From Tomocerus qinae (taxonomy: Eukaryota > Arthropoda > Collembola > Entomobryomorpha > Tomoceridae), in the NCBI GenBank assembly GCA_020055645.1, contig CM034549.1:24573930-24637929 (forward strand): DNA of 64,000 nucleotides. Reading direction: 5' to 3'. Below, piece by piece: positions 33,101 to 46,400 of the stretch (position 1 is its first letter; each line of letters starts with the position of its first letter). Under the pieces are notes generated by a model that searched no databases, had not been told where the DNA came from, and was given only the letters and a program-made list of their open reading frames with translations. The translations under genes and the position numbers were made by a program.

Positions 33101-36100
33101 ACACATACGACATACAATTACAACTAGAGCGTGTACAACTATATAGATATTCTAAATAAGTTCAAGACCGTATTGAAGAAGATGAGGAAAACAATATCAA
33201 AATAGGGCTATATGAGACTCTTCACGAAATAACTCAATTGAATAGAGAGATAGACGTTGCGTTGCCTTTTTTGGAAAACTATATGCGGAGGGTGGGAAAG
33301 GATTTCAGATACATTTCATTACATTAGGCTGTCTTTTATTTCATTTCTCTTTTGGTGGTGCCTTGTCTTCGTCGTCTCGCATTATATTAAGGGAGAAGGC
33401 ATCTTGTCAGCATTTTTTCCCTCACTGACTTGATTTGAGTTGAGTTAAAAGAGTAAAAGACTGAAAAGTTCGGGGATGAGCCGGACCCACAAAAAAACGA
33501 TTATTTTCTTTGTGAGATACAAAATTAGAGTTAGGTAGTTTTAGGTTAGTAGTTTAGTAGGATGGGCTATATAGAGTAAATAAATAGATACATATTAGAC
33601 ATTGAAAAGAAGTCAAATTCCTTTTTCTTCGCAGTTCTCTATAATGATGGAGTGAGGAGGAGAGAGAGAGACAGGGAGGACGAGGTCTAACTATGAAATA
33701 TAGAATACAGGGTTGGGATGGCTTGTCACAGTCTCTGTCTAACTTCATTTCGTAATTCAGTTGTAAGTTTTCCTTCTGACTTTCACTTGCCACTGTCATG
33801 ACCCTAGAGATCGGAGAAAGTCGTCAGTGTGTAATATTGTGAATAGGAGAAAAGGTTGACGAGAAACTTTTCCGTCCGAGAGAGGATTCTTGTCGACCCT
33901 GTGCAATCACACCACACCAGCAACCTTCTCCCAAGACTATTAGAGGATTCAAGCAGATCAAATGAGACGGCTGCCGTTTGACTCCACTTTCTCTCTCCCT
34001 TAAATGTATACACTTCCCAGCGTCAGACAGAACCCGAGAAAGGTCTTTACTATCAATTCCAAAAAAGATACTTCTAAAGGATACGCTCAGATGCGTATTT
34101 TTACGGCCAAAGAAATAGAAATGCCCCCTTTTACTTATAGAAGACTCTCCCAAAGGACACAAGATTAGAATTAGATGGAAAAATATTGATGAAAGCCTAG
34201 CCTCCAGGCTCTCACTCTCTCTCACTTGATCTCTCACATTGACTCAAGCATTCCGTGTCCTATAATGCCATCCTATCATTCCCCCGCCTTTCCGATTTTC
34301 ACGGACTTTTTCAGTTCCTTTCTCTTTTTAAAAGAAGAAAGCCTTGTAGCTAACACTGAGCAACAACCAATCTCATTCTATCTCGATATACTCCCTTCCC
34401 TATCGATTATTATTATTGTTCCCTTTGTCTGTTCTACATATATAGCCCACGTGGATAAACATCCATATACAATCCTCCACATATTAACCCAATAACACAT
34501 ACTTTTATCTGTCTCTACCTAAGCTACAATAACAAGGATCAAAATATCAGCACATTGTAGTTTTACTACACGTGCCAAAATATTAAAATGCCCAAATGTC
34601 ACTTTCAAAGATGACCTTATATGAATTGACGCAGAACATTATCTGTAAATGCTCCGGTCGACTATACCGGCACATTTGGTTTGTAATTTTGAACTTCCTG
34701 CATCCTGAATCAGGATTTTACTTTTATCTACACTAGCATTGCACTAGCAGCAGTTTACTACCTGGAAGCACAATATTATGTATTGACCCAGTTTTTAATA
34801 ATTAAACCAATTTTAATAATAATGCATTGTATTCGTAAAAAATCCAAATACATTTTTGACCAAATTATACATTTTATTACCATCTATCTTTCATTTAATT
34901 ACCAATTTAATAACATGAGTATATGATGTAGGTCTAATGGCTGTATTCTATTTCGTTGAAGTGACGATGAAGGGTTTATTTGTCTATTGAAGTAGTATTA
35001 TTACACGTTGTGATGTGACTGACATCGATTATAAAGTGAAGTGTTGTAATCGGTGTTTGGGTGGGGATGAAATATTCTTTGAATTGGAAGCTTTACGTTG
35101 TCTACATTGGATGTGTCTATTTATCTGGGGGCTATAAATCCAGTATGATCCATATGTCTTTGTAGTTTCATATCATTATCATAGCAGTCGCGTATCTGGT
35201 AGAGTAGAGGGCTTACCTCTGTTCTCACGCTGAATCTACGAATCCATCGTAGTGCAAATTGGGATTTTGTCCTGAAGCCTTCTGTGAAATATTCTTTGTG
35301 TAGTAGAAAGAGCTAATAACAAAGAGCTGTCTATTTTGCAACACCAAGTTTGTGTTTCTCTCCCGTCTAGAGTGTTACGAAGAAATAACAAGTATTTATC
35401 TGATAGTAATTAAAGTAATAAAATGAAAGAGGATTATTTGTTAAGTATACATAGACTTCTATATGTTTATGTGTACTTATAGTTATCGTAGACAAATGAA
35501 TGATTCATAAAATAATAGTTTGCGTTCATGATCAATCATGCGATAAAATAAATGTATTTACTCCAGCAGTAAATAGAGAAAGTTTGCAAAGAAAGTTTCC
35601 GAAAATACGATAGCTAATGTACTTTCTTTGCACAACAGACTTCTCCGTTGCCAGTATAATTCAGTGGATGCTCTCAAAGAAAGCGACAGAATACTGGCAT
35701 CCTATTCCTTTCTATATTTATACTATAGTACAACTCCGTTTCTTAGCTATAAGTAGTCTAACCGTGTAATTTAGTATAATTGTGTGCAAAGCTGGGACCT
35801 GACCCAACTAATATTTATGCATATACTACTACAAGGCATTACAAGCCTTGCGCATTGTATAAAATCTCAAACAAGGACAATTACTATGAGAATAGTTTTG
35901 ACTTTGACTCTAATGTGCGGAATCAGTCGTTTTATTCTTCCTCTTCACTACCGACGACTACATATCTAACTCACGATGATTTTCTAGCGAATAAAAACTT
36001 CAATTGCATTTCATTACATTAAAGAGCTTAGTTATTACATCTACTATAGATACTACGTAGGGAAGCCACTAAAAAAACAAGGCAAGGAATTCAACTTTGA

Positions 36101-36698
36101 TTAAGGTAACTCAAGGCTTCTAGTCCAAACACAAATCTAACAAAAACTAACAGACTGTGAACAGAGTATTGGTCTTTATATCTTACATCGCTATGTACAT
36201 ATTAACATACTTATTCATATACATAAATAAATATGCAGACTCTTCCCTTGTAAATAAACAGTATAGCACAAGGCTTATAGCATCAAAAGATATAGTAGTC
36301 ACAAGAAACGAGAAATTCCCACAGGCTTCAACAATCTGTATGCTTTACTTTATGTATATACTTGAAAGTTAAATCTAGTTGATCAAATGGAGTCAACTTT
36401 ATTTCTCAGCTTTGTTATTCTAAGCAGTCGAGTTTAGTTCAGGTGACTTCCACTTTCTCCGACTTTTTTTTTATTCCTAACGGGAGAACATCGCATCCGA
36501 TGTAAGAAACGAATACTTAAGGACGCTGTTTACGTTGGTTGCTAACGAAAAAAATATAATTTCCAAAATTTAACCCGTCAATTGTCACATCCGAAACCCC
36601 ATAGTTAACCTACCTGGCCATTCCACTACCTCAAGGGGAAGTTTTGGCAGTGCAATATTGATAAACAAGATGCTATCAAGTCAATAACAAAATGAATT
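27142..36698. other. Long non-coding stretch
   Basis: No supported gene was found in about 9.5 kb. GA-rich or CT-rich patches occur (32908-32922, 33655-33680, 34205-34235). The octamer ACTTTCTC/GAGAAAGT occurs at 29331, 33814, 33986, 35576 and 36451. I see no tRNA, rRNA or known microRNA. Confidence 0.5.
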
Positions 36699-36826
36699 CC
36701 ATGCGGCATAAACGGCCGTCTTATGGTATAATATTTGTAAATCTATTGGTTAGTACTTTGGTTAGTACTATATCACTATGACTACGGTGTCAATGCTTGT
36801 ACTTGATGGCCGTTTATGTCACATGG
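36699..36826. mobile_element. Short MITE-like inverted repeat
   Basis: CCATGCGGCATAAACGGCCG at the left faces a right arm whose reverse complement is CCATGTGACATAAACGGCCA. The arms are 22 bp with three mismatches around about 84 bp. The arms are much more GC-rich than the flanks. The interior has a direct repeat of GGTTAGTACT. Confidence 0.6.
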
Positions 36827-37100
36827 ACAATAGACATCTTTGATAGTAGTTATAACAACCATGGTTATAACTTAAACTTACAAGTATGAATGCATTGAAG
36901 CAAGATGCAAACAAAAAAGATTTTGTACTAAAGTATTTGTAATAACATTGCCAATGACGACAGGTGGAAATGCTACTATACAAGTCAGTATAGAAATCTT
37001 TATAATATAATACACTTCCCCGTTTCCTAGAAACTAATTTTTTGGAATTGCATTGACTTATGCCCTCGGTATTCCATCATCAGCAATTCGGGTCAACCTC

Positions 37101-37466
37101 CATGCATTTAAAATTCATCATAATATCTTTACATCGACTGTTATAACTTCCGGAGGATCAGTCTGGTTTTTATGGGACCTACATTTTTGGAACCGTGGAC
37201 TATCAAGGAACAAAAGTTACCATTCGGAATTTTGATATAGTTGTTTTAAATGCATTTAAAAAAATCAAATTCCCAAAAAAATGAGTCATTTTTAGTTTTT
37301 TATAAAACGTTGATGTTTTTGGTCCATTTAAAGCAACTATATCAAAATTCCGAATGGTAACTTTTGTTCCTTGATAGTCCACGGTTCCAAAAATGTAGGT
37401 TCCATAAAAATCAGACTGATCCTCCGGAAGTTATAATAGTCGATGTAAAAGATTTTTTAACATGCA
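37101..37466. mobile_element. Foldback element with about 160-bp near-perfect arms
   Basis: Both ends carry CATGCAT. From there inward the arms share TTACATCGACT-TTATAACTT, CCGGAGGATCAGTCTG, GGAACCGTGGACTATC and AAGTTACCATTCGGAATTTT, with roughly 10 differences overall. A short AT-rich spacer (about 37255-37305) separates them. It is non-coding. Small open frames here are mirror artefacts. Confidence 0.85.
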
Positions 37467-40400
37467 TTTTGATAGTCCCCTGTGGTTGCTATGCAGGGCC
37501 AAAGTGTAACCTTAAGTAAATAAACCATCCCCCATGAACTACTATACTAGAACATCTTGCATTAGACAAAATTTTCAAAAGAAGGTTATATCTGCATATT
37601 GATATATGATTCTCCAGACGTATACCATAGTTTAGATATGCTTTACGTGTATAAACTAGTGCAAGGTAAAGATCCGTACACAAAATCAATTCAAAGCATT
37701 GGAAAATATATGTATCTGACTGACGTAGCATGAAAAGCAGGCTATGGTTAGGTGTTTTCGCGAAATGAAGTAAAAACACCCAAGGGATGTTTGAATATCC
37801 TGTCCTATTTAAAGAAAAAGATTACCACCTTCCCAATTTTTCAATCAGAAACTACAGAAGTCTAAGAAATAGGACAACTTCAAATTAAATGACAACATCT
37901 CTGAAAAGAGAATGAGTAAATTAATATCAGGGATAAATTGAAACCGATTCTGAGAAAATGCATGAAGCACAGGAGGACATAAAGATATGGTGATAAGTGG
38001 TTTACCATAATTGTAATGAGTTGACCCAACTTTTCTAGTCTTCTTCTCTACAGAATAATTTCATAAGAAATATGGAAATGCATTAGGCAAATCGGGAAAA
38101 GTATGGAAGTGTAATGCGAAAAGATTTCCTTAAGCATATCTGCTAGACAGTGTGGAGCCAAAATGTGGAGAGAACCCTAGAGAATAAAACATACATGAGA
38201 AAATAGCCACATTGTACAGATAGATAGTCGCAAATTCAGTCGAGCAACTTACTGAAAGTTGGAGTGAGAAAGGAGAGTGTCAGAGTCTGGAGAAAGTCGG
38301 AAGGAGAATGAGAGGTGACTGAAGGCGAGAGCTAACCTCACTCAATCTCTCCTCGATGCAGCAACGGTCGAGTAGCAGAATCCTTCCACGACGAAATGTT
38401 ACCGAGAGGAATAAGAGGGAGTTAATGCGTGAAAAAGACTGGCACAAACCAAAAGATTCCAAAAACTGAAGCAGAGTGGCAGATGTGTTCCCTTAGCTGC
38501 TCAACGCTACTTTCTCCAATACTCTCATTTCTCTCCGAACATGTTACAAATACACATCCAACTCAATCTTTATCACCTCTCACTTACACAACTACATCAA
38601 CATAAATTATATCTCATTCGACCGTTAATAAAATCTACATTACTAATTGCTTTCAATATCAAGAGAAATTATATATCCAACACCCATCCAACACCTATGA
38701 AATACTTATTAATTATTAATTTATACAATAAAATTCTTCCCTTGGATTGTAGCTATAATACAGAACAAAAATAATAATAATAATATTAAAATAGGTAGTC
38801 CAATTTTTAGAGCCACTGTTCGTAAGCACAGTTATAATTCTGAGTATACGGGGGTAACTTGCAATAGAAAATTCATTTCAATAGATTCAGTTGTACTTGA
38901 TACATTGCTTGGTAGGCATAAGAAAAAATTTGCGAACTGAGTTTCTATCTATTTTCATGATGAGACTAGAAACTACGCAGAAAGATTTGGTTCGAGGAAA
39001 TGTTGAGGTTCTGATACTGTAGATGGGAGCACTTTCTGGTTCTCTAAACTTTCTCCTATTGACTTTCTCTTGTGTACCTACATAGCAATGTCTTTGTAAT
39101 GTTCATATTTGGCATTCCATTCCTTGTTGGAAGTGAAACTGCGTATCATGATAACAATAAAAGGATGGTTCAATAAGTTGATTCAATAAAAGTAGTAATA
39201 ATATTGTAAGTCCCTTCAGTGGAATATTGTGATTGGAGGAGAATATAAATCTGTATAAACGGTAGTAGCTCAAATTGATGTTGTTACAGATGATGCAAGA
39301 TGACCAATAAAGTAAAGGTTGGAAAATCCCAAAAAGGTAGTAAATAGTGAGCATGACAGTGTTGAGTTAATGTTAATTGGATGGAGACTTAAATTACATC
39401 AGGGTAATTCCCTTTAGTCTCGCAATTGATAAAAGGGCACGCTATATTACAAGTTTTTTCAGGGAATCACAAGGTTATCTCGTGTCCTGCGTTCCTTTCC
39501 TGGAACTTATTATGACGGAGAAAGCTGTGGGAACCAGTGCCCGGAGCCATTTGCTCATTTACTTTTACTTATACTTTGAGAGGATGATATTATAGTTTTA
39601 GACAGATAAGAAAGTTGACATGATAGACTAATATAGACATATCTGTGCTATATCTGTAGTATCTTTGAATATTTTTATGATATCTTGTCAAAGTTCTCCT
39701 TCACAATGTAAGAAGCCCTTTGACAGTCACAAATCTATAATGTATGTATCTTCTAGTAACTACATTCTATTACTGTCAGAATAACTTCGGATATGAAAGT
39801 AAACCAAACTTGTGCCTATACTATATGTTCTCATATTACACAGTATATGTAATAAGTACCTACACAACTCATCTAAGAAAAGTACGGAAATTGTAGTAAG
39901 CTTCCCTGTAAAGTACACTATGGTGAAAATCATCTCGCTCGATGTACTGCACTAATACTAGTAGCTATATAATCTATATAACGAGTTATATGGGTTATTA
40001 GTCTATAGTAGTATTTACTAGTAGAGATTTACTATTAGTATATTTATTTTCTAGTATGTTATAGACTGGTGGCTAGAAGGAATGCTGTTAATAGACATAG
40101 CTAATGTATGTCTATGTGTATATATGATCTCTTAGTTTCACTGCGAAAGAATTGAGGAAAGTTAGGAATTATTGTAAGAGAGGAACTTTTTTTGGGAAGA
40201 GGGTACACGTTTTGGTACATAAGTTGAGAACAATAGTGATAGAAGAGAAGTGGCTGCAGTTTATCCAATCCACGCATCATCTAAGTTATAATATGGAGCA
40301 GGAGAAAGTGTTGGCTGCCAGAGGCACTTTCTCGTCTCGCTTTCACTCCCTTTCACTCACTTTCCATACAGTTTTCACTGCAGAGGACCAACTTTATTTT

Positions 40401-43400
40401 CCTTACTTAGTTAAGTACATACATACGTAGCACTTACATTCTCTGTGTACCAACGCTGAGGGAACGTAAAGTTCTCCGAAATATTCCTCATACTCACACA
40501 GACATAGGTAAGTCCCAAGTAGCACTAGCATTAAGGGAAAGTCAAAGGAGACAAGGAAGAGGAATGCATCTACGCCCGCTTATACTTTCCACTCCACTGA
40601 CTCTCTACTTTTGTAGCATGCATTATTTCCTACTCTCATAAATACATTCTCAATGTACCGGATTCCTTGTAATAATAACGACTACCTACCTATACCTTCC
40701 TCCTTTCTAATCCACAATTCTCAAACCAACCCTGTCTTACTTTTGTTATGACAAAATATGCAGATACTATATTATGTACGACCTACTCACTTCCTCCTCA
40801 TTCTCTATGTGCACAAACTAGATTTATAGCCTCCATCCAACTCCTTTCTATTCTCCATTAAATAAAGAGCTTCCAAAATCAACCCAACTCAGCTGGACAG
40901 CCATACATACGCTTATCTACAATGATAATCATATTTACTCTCCTCCAAGGTAGATAATGCACTTCATAGGACCTATATTACTAGTCCAACCCTCTTTCTC
41001 TATTTATTGACAATGTCATTTTAGAGTACATGCATATAAATTGTCACCTCTTTTCATACATGTTCGAGTGATTAACAGCAATAAACACAAGCACCAATCA
41101 CGTCCCTTCACTTCCTTCTTGCTCCATTTGATTTATTAAAGTCTGTTCCTACCAAAAACGTGACTAAGTGACCATTTCCCATGTCCTTGTCATTTCAAAC
41201 CCTTTGTTTTCTACACTCCCACAGCACAATTCCATTACCACTATTTTGTCTTGCAATTCCTCCATTCTCTACAACTATTGCGTCCTTACCCTACCTCTGA
41301 TTTTCAATAACTCTTCTATAAATCTAGGACATTTCTAGTACTATCAACTATTGAAATCTAAACCTACACGGAACGTTAGTGGTCACAGCAGCAGTAGCCA
41401 TTAATTTCATCCTACCCTACAATGAATTGTGGACTATACTTTATTTACACTGCAACAAAACTGTTTGTGATTCCTGTACCTACTACAAAAATATTTATTT
41501 GATTTTTAGCAAAAAGTAAATGCATTGTATTTGAATCTGTATACATATTTATGATGTTGGAAATATAATTTATTTGATAATACACAATGAAGGGTATCTA
41601 GATAAATGTTATTAAAATGTACATTTTTTTGTATGCAGTACAGAAATAATTTAGGCCGTATGTTATTGGTTGAGCTTAAAAGTGAATGGTGATGAAGAAT
41701 TTCGAATGCCATAATTTGATCAAAATACATTATGAAGAGGTTATAACTTTATAAAGTAGCACTTTTGTTGGAACAATACTAGTAAATTAAATTTGCTACC
41801 TACTTGTTCCAATTTCAAATGTGGGATTCAACATTAGTATTCCCATGAAAGACAATATGAATGTAGATATAGTATAAGTCGGAAGTCTCGATGTCAGAAG
41901 CAGAAAGAGTTATTTTTGCGGTCAAAAATATGGGACAGTTTATTATTTCTATTCAAAGATTTGCATTCAAAGTTTAAAAATGTGGTGAAAAGTTTTTGTA
42001 TCTGGAAAGTTTAATTACTTTGAACCTCCTACTGATTTGATGGGGAAAGTCTGGCACAGTATGTATTCTAAGGTTGTGCTAGAAAATCATAAAACTTACA
42101 GTTTCCTTAGAATTTCTTAGCGTTCACTATCACACAAAGGAAATTGAATTATGAATTATGACAATAAATGGAATAAGTGAAATGGATTGGGCAAGCTATT
42201 CCACTATCAGTCACATCACGTACTTCCTACCCAAAAATTCTATAAATTTTGTCATAGCCATCCGAAATAGAAGTCTGTGTAGTGTCTGCATTCATTTGCA
42301 TACTCTTAAAACCCATGAAAAATTAAGTAGGTAGTGCAAGACATTTTCCAGAATTCTTTTCGAATAATAGGACATGGCATTAGTGACGATGAAAAATAGG
42401 GCCGTAGTGAATGCCACAGACTTTCTACATTGCATAATATACAGGCAGTGTGTGTAACAACTGAATAGGTAACAAAAGTTGGTTGTGGAATGTGTCCGGG
42501 AATGTGAAACATATGTATGTACTACACGATAAATGGAAGATACGTGTCATGTCCACATAAAATAAATCCCCTTGTTGCTTCCAAGTAAATGTCACTCTAA
42601 GCTGGAGTAGTAACCGCGGATTCTAAGGATTAGTTACAGATTTCGCATCATTCTTAATGTATTCCAAAGAGAGTTTGTCGCTACCAAAATTATATACTGT
42701 AAGTAAGATGACTCAACTCCCAACTCCTGAATCTTGCTAACGAATAGAGATGAAAGTACAAAATATAACACAAACTGCCGCGTTTCTTAACCAATTTTGC
42801 ATATCATGACATCTGCTCTAAATTAATGTATTTCGCTCCAGTGTATCTCTCTCTTTCTGAACCAACATAATAATCAGATGCATGGTATGGCCATAAGATA
42901 ACCAAACAGTGATATTAAGTTACAAACTATCGCAGAAATGTACCATACTAAAAATTTGAAACTTTAGTAGTGTAACTAACTTTTGTTTTGTTTAAAATAC
43001 TACTTTCAAAATTACGACGCACTGTTTAAAAATATTATCTTTTTAGAAGTGGAACTTCCGTGGAATGTGTGGACTCAGATGAAAATGGTACCAGTGGAGG
43101 CATGTATACCGTCATTTGATTTTTCGACCTAAAACTTTTCAGAAAATGTATTAGTAATGTTTAGGAATAAAGGAAAGTATAGAATATGAATTTAAACGCA
43201 TTCATTCTTAGAATCCATCAGCCATGCATTGAAAAAAATTGTTTTCTCCAAACAAGCTCACTAAGTTGAACTAATATCTCAAACAATTTTCATTCAATTT
43301 CATCATTTTCATTTATATTCCGAGAAAATGCCACTTTCCGGAGTTCTAAATGGCCAAAATATTATTCATCACGTAAACTAACCACGCTTAGTCATGACTT

Positions 43401-46400
43401 ACAATTACGAACTTCCAACAATTCTCTTTTAGAACTGCAAATAATAGCAAAATTATTACCTGGAACATAGAGCCCATAGTACATCTGTAATTGATTAAAA
43501 CTTCATTTTCTTCACTCATAAGAGAAAGTACAGAGAGATTGTTTTCAAACTTGACTTACCAAAACAGTAATTGAGACGTCTTTTTCATAACATTACATGA
43601 TATGAACCTCAGATTAAATTACTTTTTTACTTTGGCCAAAACATAATTATTTTCTTACTTAATTTTCATGCAACTTTCGCCATCGTGAAAGTTTCCTGTG
43701 CTAAAATGCGAAAATAATTATTTTCTTCTTAGTATTTCGAATTTGGACATGAAAAGTGCTGTGGCAAATTTTTAAAACATCACCAAGTAGAATGCATATA
43801 GTTTAGGACATAAATACCCGACAAACTGTGCCTGGTAGGAGTAATTTGCAGCCATTATTTAGAGAACGTATTGTTTTCGTTGTGTATCATTGTTTACCAA
43901 TAATTGACTTCTCCATTTGAAATTCTCTCCCTGAAGATTATAATTTAGTAGAAAATTAATCCCAACGGACACAAATGGTAGTAAAATAGTGTAATACTAG
44001 TAACATGGTGTGTAACTACAAGTAGATTTATTTTGCATATAAATAATATTACGCTGAACTATTTTGTATTGCATGCAGTGGAAGCAACAAAGCAAACAGT
44101 AAAGGTTGTGAATTACACGTATTCTATCCACAAGGGAGAATTCTCTTCCCAATATATCACTATATCCTACTAACGAACAATAAAACAGAATTACTCAGAA
44201 CGTATGTTATGTTTTACCTAGCGATGAATTACCTATATGGTATTCTAGGTATGTTCATGGAAAATATCTATCAACATTTCCACGAATCCGGTTTATCTAG
44301 CATAGAAGCAACATAACGTACTCAGGTAAGTACCTAGCTAGGGGCATGTGTAGCCTAATTCATACTTTACTATTTGCTGAGGTCCTTATTGTCTATAGAT
44401 ATATGAATGAGTTAATAGATATATAAGGATTTGTATTCTAGTAGTAGATATTCATATCTATTTATATGTATGGACATGGGGAGTGTAACTGAGAGAATAA
44501 AGGATAGAGCAATAATTCCCGACGTGCCGTGGCATACAGAGCGACAGAGACAATAAAGAAAAGCTAAGGAGGATGAGGTCAGGTCACATCAGATGATGTG
44601 GAACGGCTTTAGCCATTTACTTGATAGCCTTTCTCCCCCCAGTTTATCTAATGCTTAGTCTAGCCGAGAACAATGCTTTATGTTCAGACAAGAGATAGGA
44701 AAAGAGTGAGATGAGCCGAGCTGATGGCACATGAAATGAGTTGCCGTAAAGCTAAAGCTGCCCAAAGTAGGTTAGTTATGTCACATAAAGGGACAAAAGA
44801 GAAACTATAGTTCGTGAGTAAGAGAAAGCAAAGCAAATTGTACGTTCGCGTTCTATCTATCCCATCCCTCTATTCTTCAAACTCGGAAAACTTTCTCATC
44901 ATCATGTCCACTTTATCTCAACCATTTACTTATCATTAGTCAAATATCCTACATATGTCACTAAATTGTTAAAACTCTAGCTACCCAGCTATAGTAATAC
45001 GCAGTTGACAACATTACTACCAACTAGAGTTAATTGGGTTACATTACATTTTCCACATTTTTAATTTTGGCGCTACGAAGTTGGAGCTCTTATTTTTCTC
45101 AAATGTGTTTACTGCGCAATAAAAGCTGATAATTCAAGTGGAAGATTTTAAAAATGTGAAAATAAGTATAACCACAGTGCCAGTGTTTATTGCTGGATGA
45201 TGTTCATCGTAGTTTGTCCAGTGATAATAATAATATTTACTACAAATAGAGTTGAATGTAGGAGATTTGTGGAGGAAATAAGTTTGTTTGAAATGAGCGT
45301 GATGTGAGCACTGAGGTGAAAATTAGGTGACATTCTTTAGATTTCCTTTGGAGTTGGGAATTCTTTTGCCAGGTTTTGGTCTGATGTCGTCGTAAGCTTG
45401 GAGAAAGAAGGTTTAGTTGGTGAAATCCAAGAAACTTGAGTAGACTTGACTTGTCTGGGATCTGCCACTGATTGAACTAATCTTCCGTTTGGACAGAGAC
45501 TCTCAGGAAACTAAACTGGAGCAGAAATCATGAAGCTCTCTTTCACTTTGGTTCCCTTTAGGACACCGCAACAGAGACAAACTGCAGTCGTGACTATCTG
45601 TCCCAAAGTCACCATAGCATGGACTTGGAATTTCTCAAGATGTACTCGACATCTGAAGATAAGCATCTATCCCTCTTCAGATGACAGAAAAACCAAACGT
45701 TTCACTTCCTCTCGTATTTTAATTGCTTTCCTCTGAGTTTCTCTTGATATAAAGACAGGCGGGAGAAGTCCTTGAGCAATTCGGATTGAGAGCAAACCAT
45801 TATTGCACATAACACATACGACTTCCTCTTCTCTTTTATCTCAAAGCAAGCTGCAAACATTTAAATGTTTTTCTCCATGTGGTGCTTCTATTTTCTGTTT
45901 CTATTGCGTCCTTCAACACTGTAAATGATACTAAAGACCCTAGATATGTTAAGTTAACAACTCTACACTTTATACCCTACAGTAATGACCCGTTTGATCG
46001 TGGATGGCTAGGTAAACTCACAACTATCATCATCACCAATGAGAAAAGTTACTGACTTTTCTCTATTTTCGCTGAATTACACTTTTTAGTTGAAAGCAAG
46101 TGCAACGTGCATCTAGAGCACTAAAGAGGAAACTCCAGTCGCAATTACCCTTTGAATCATCTCTTTGTATAACGATGCTATAGTACACTACACACGAATA
46201 TATACCGGAAACTCTTAAAACTCTACTCTATATAGACACCAAAATGTGCTTACTTGGAATTACTAGTACTTACTCTGTTATTATCACTGCCTATATTATA
46301 CTTCCCTTTATACTCTTCTCAAATACAACTGCATACAATATTACATTAATTGCATTAACTCAGACCAACGACCATCACACGCTTAGTTATGAATCCCAAG

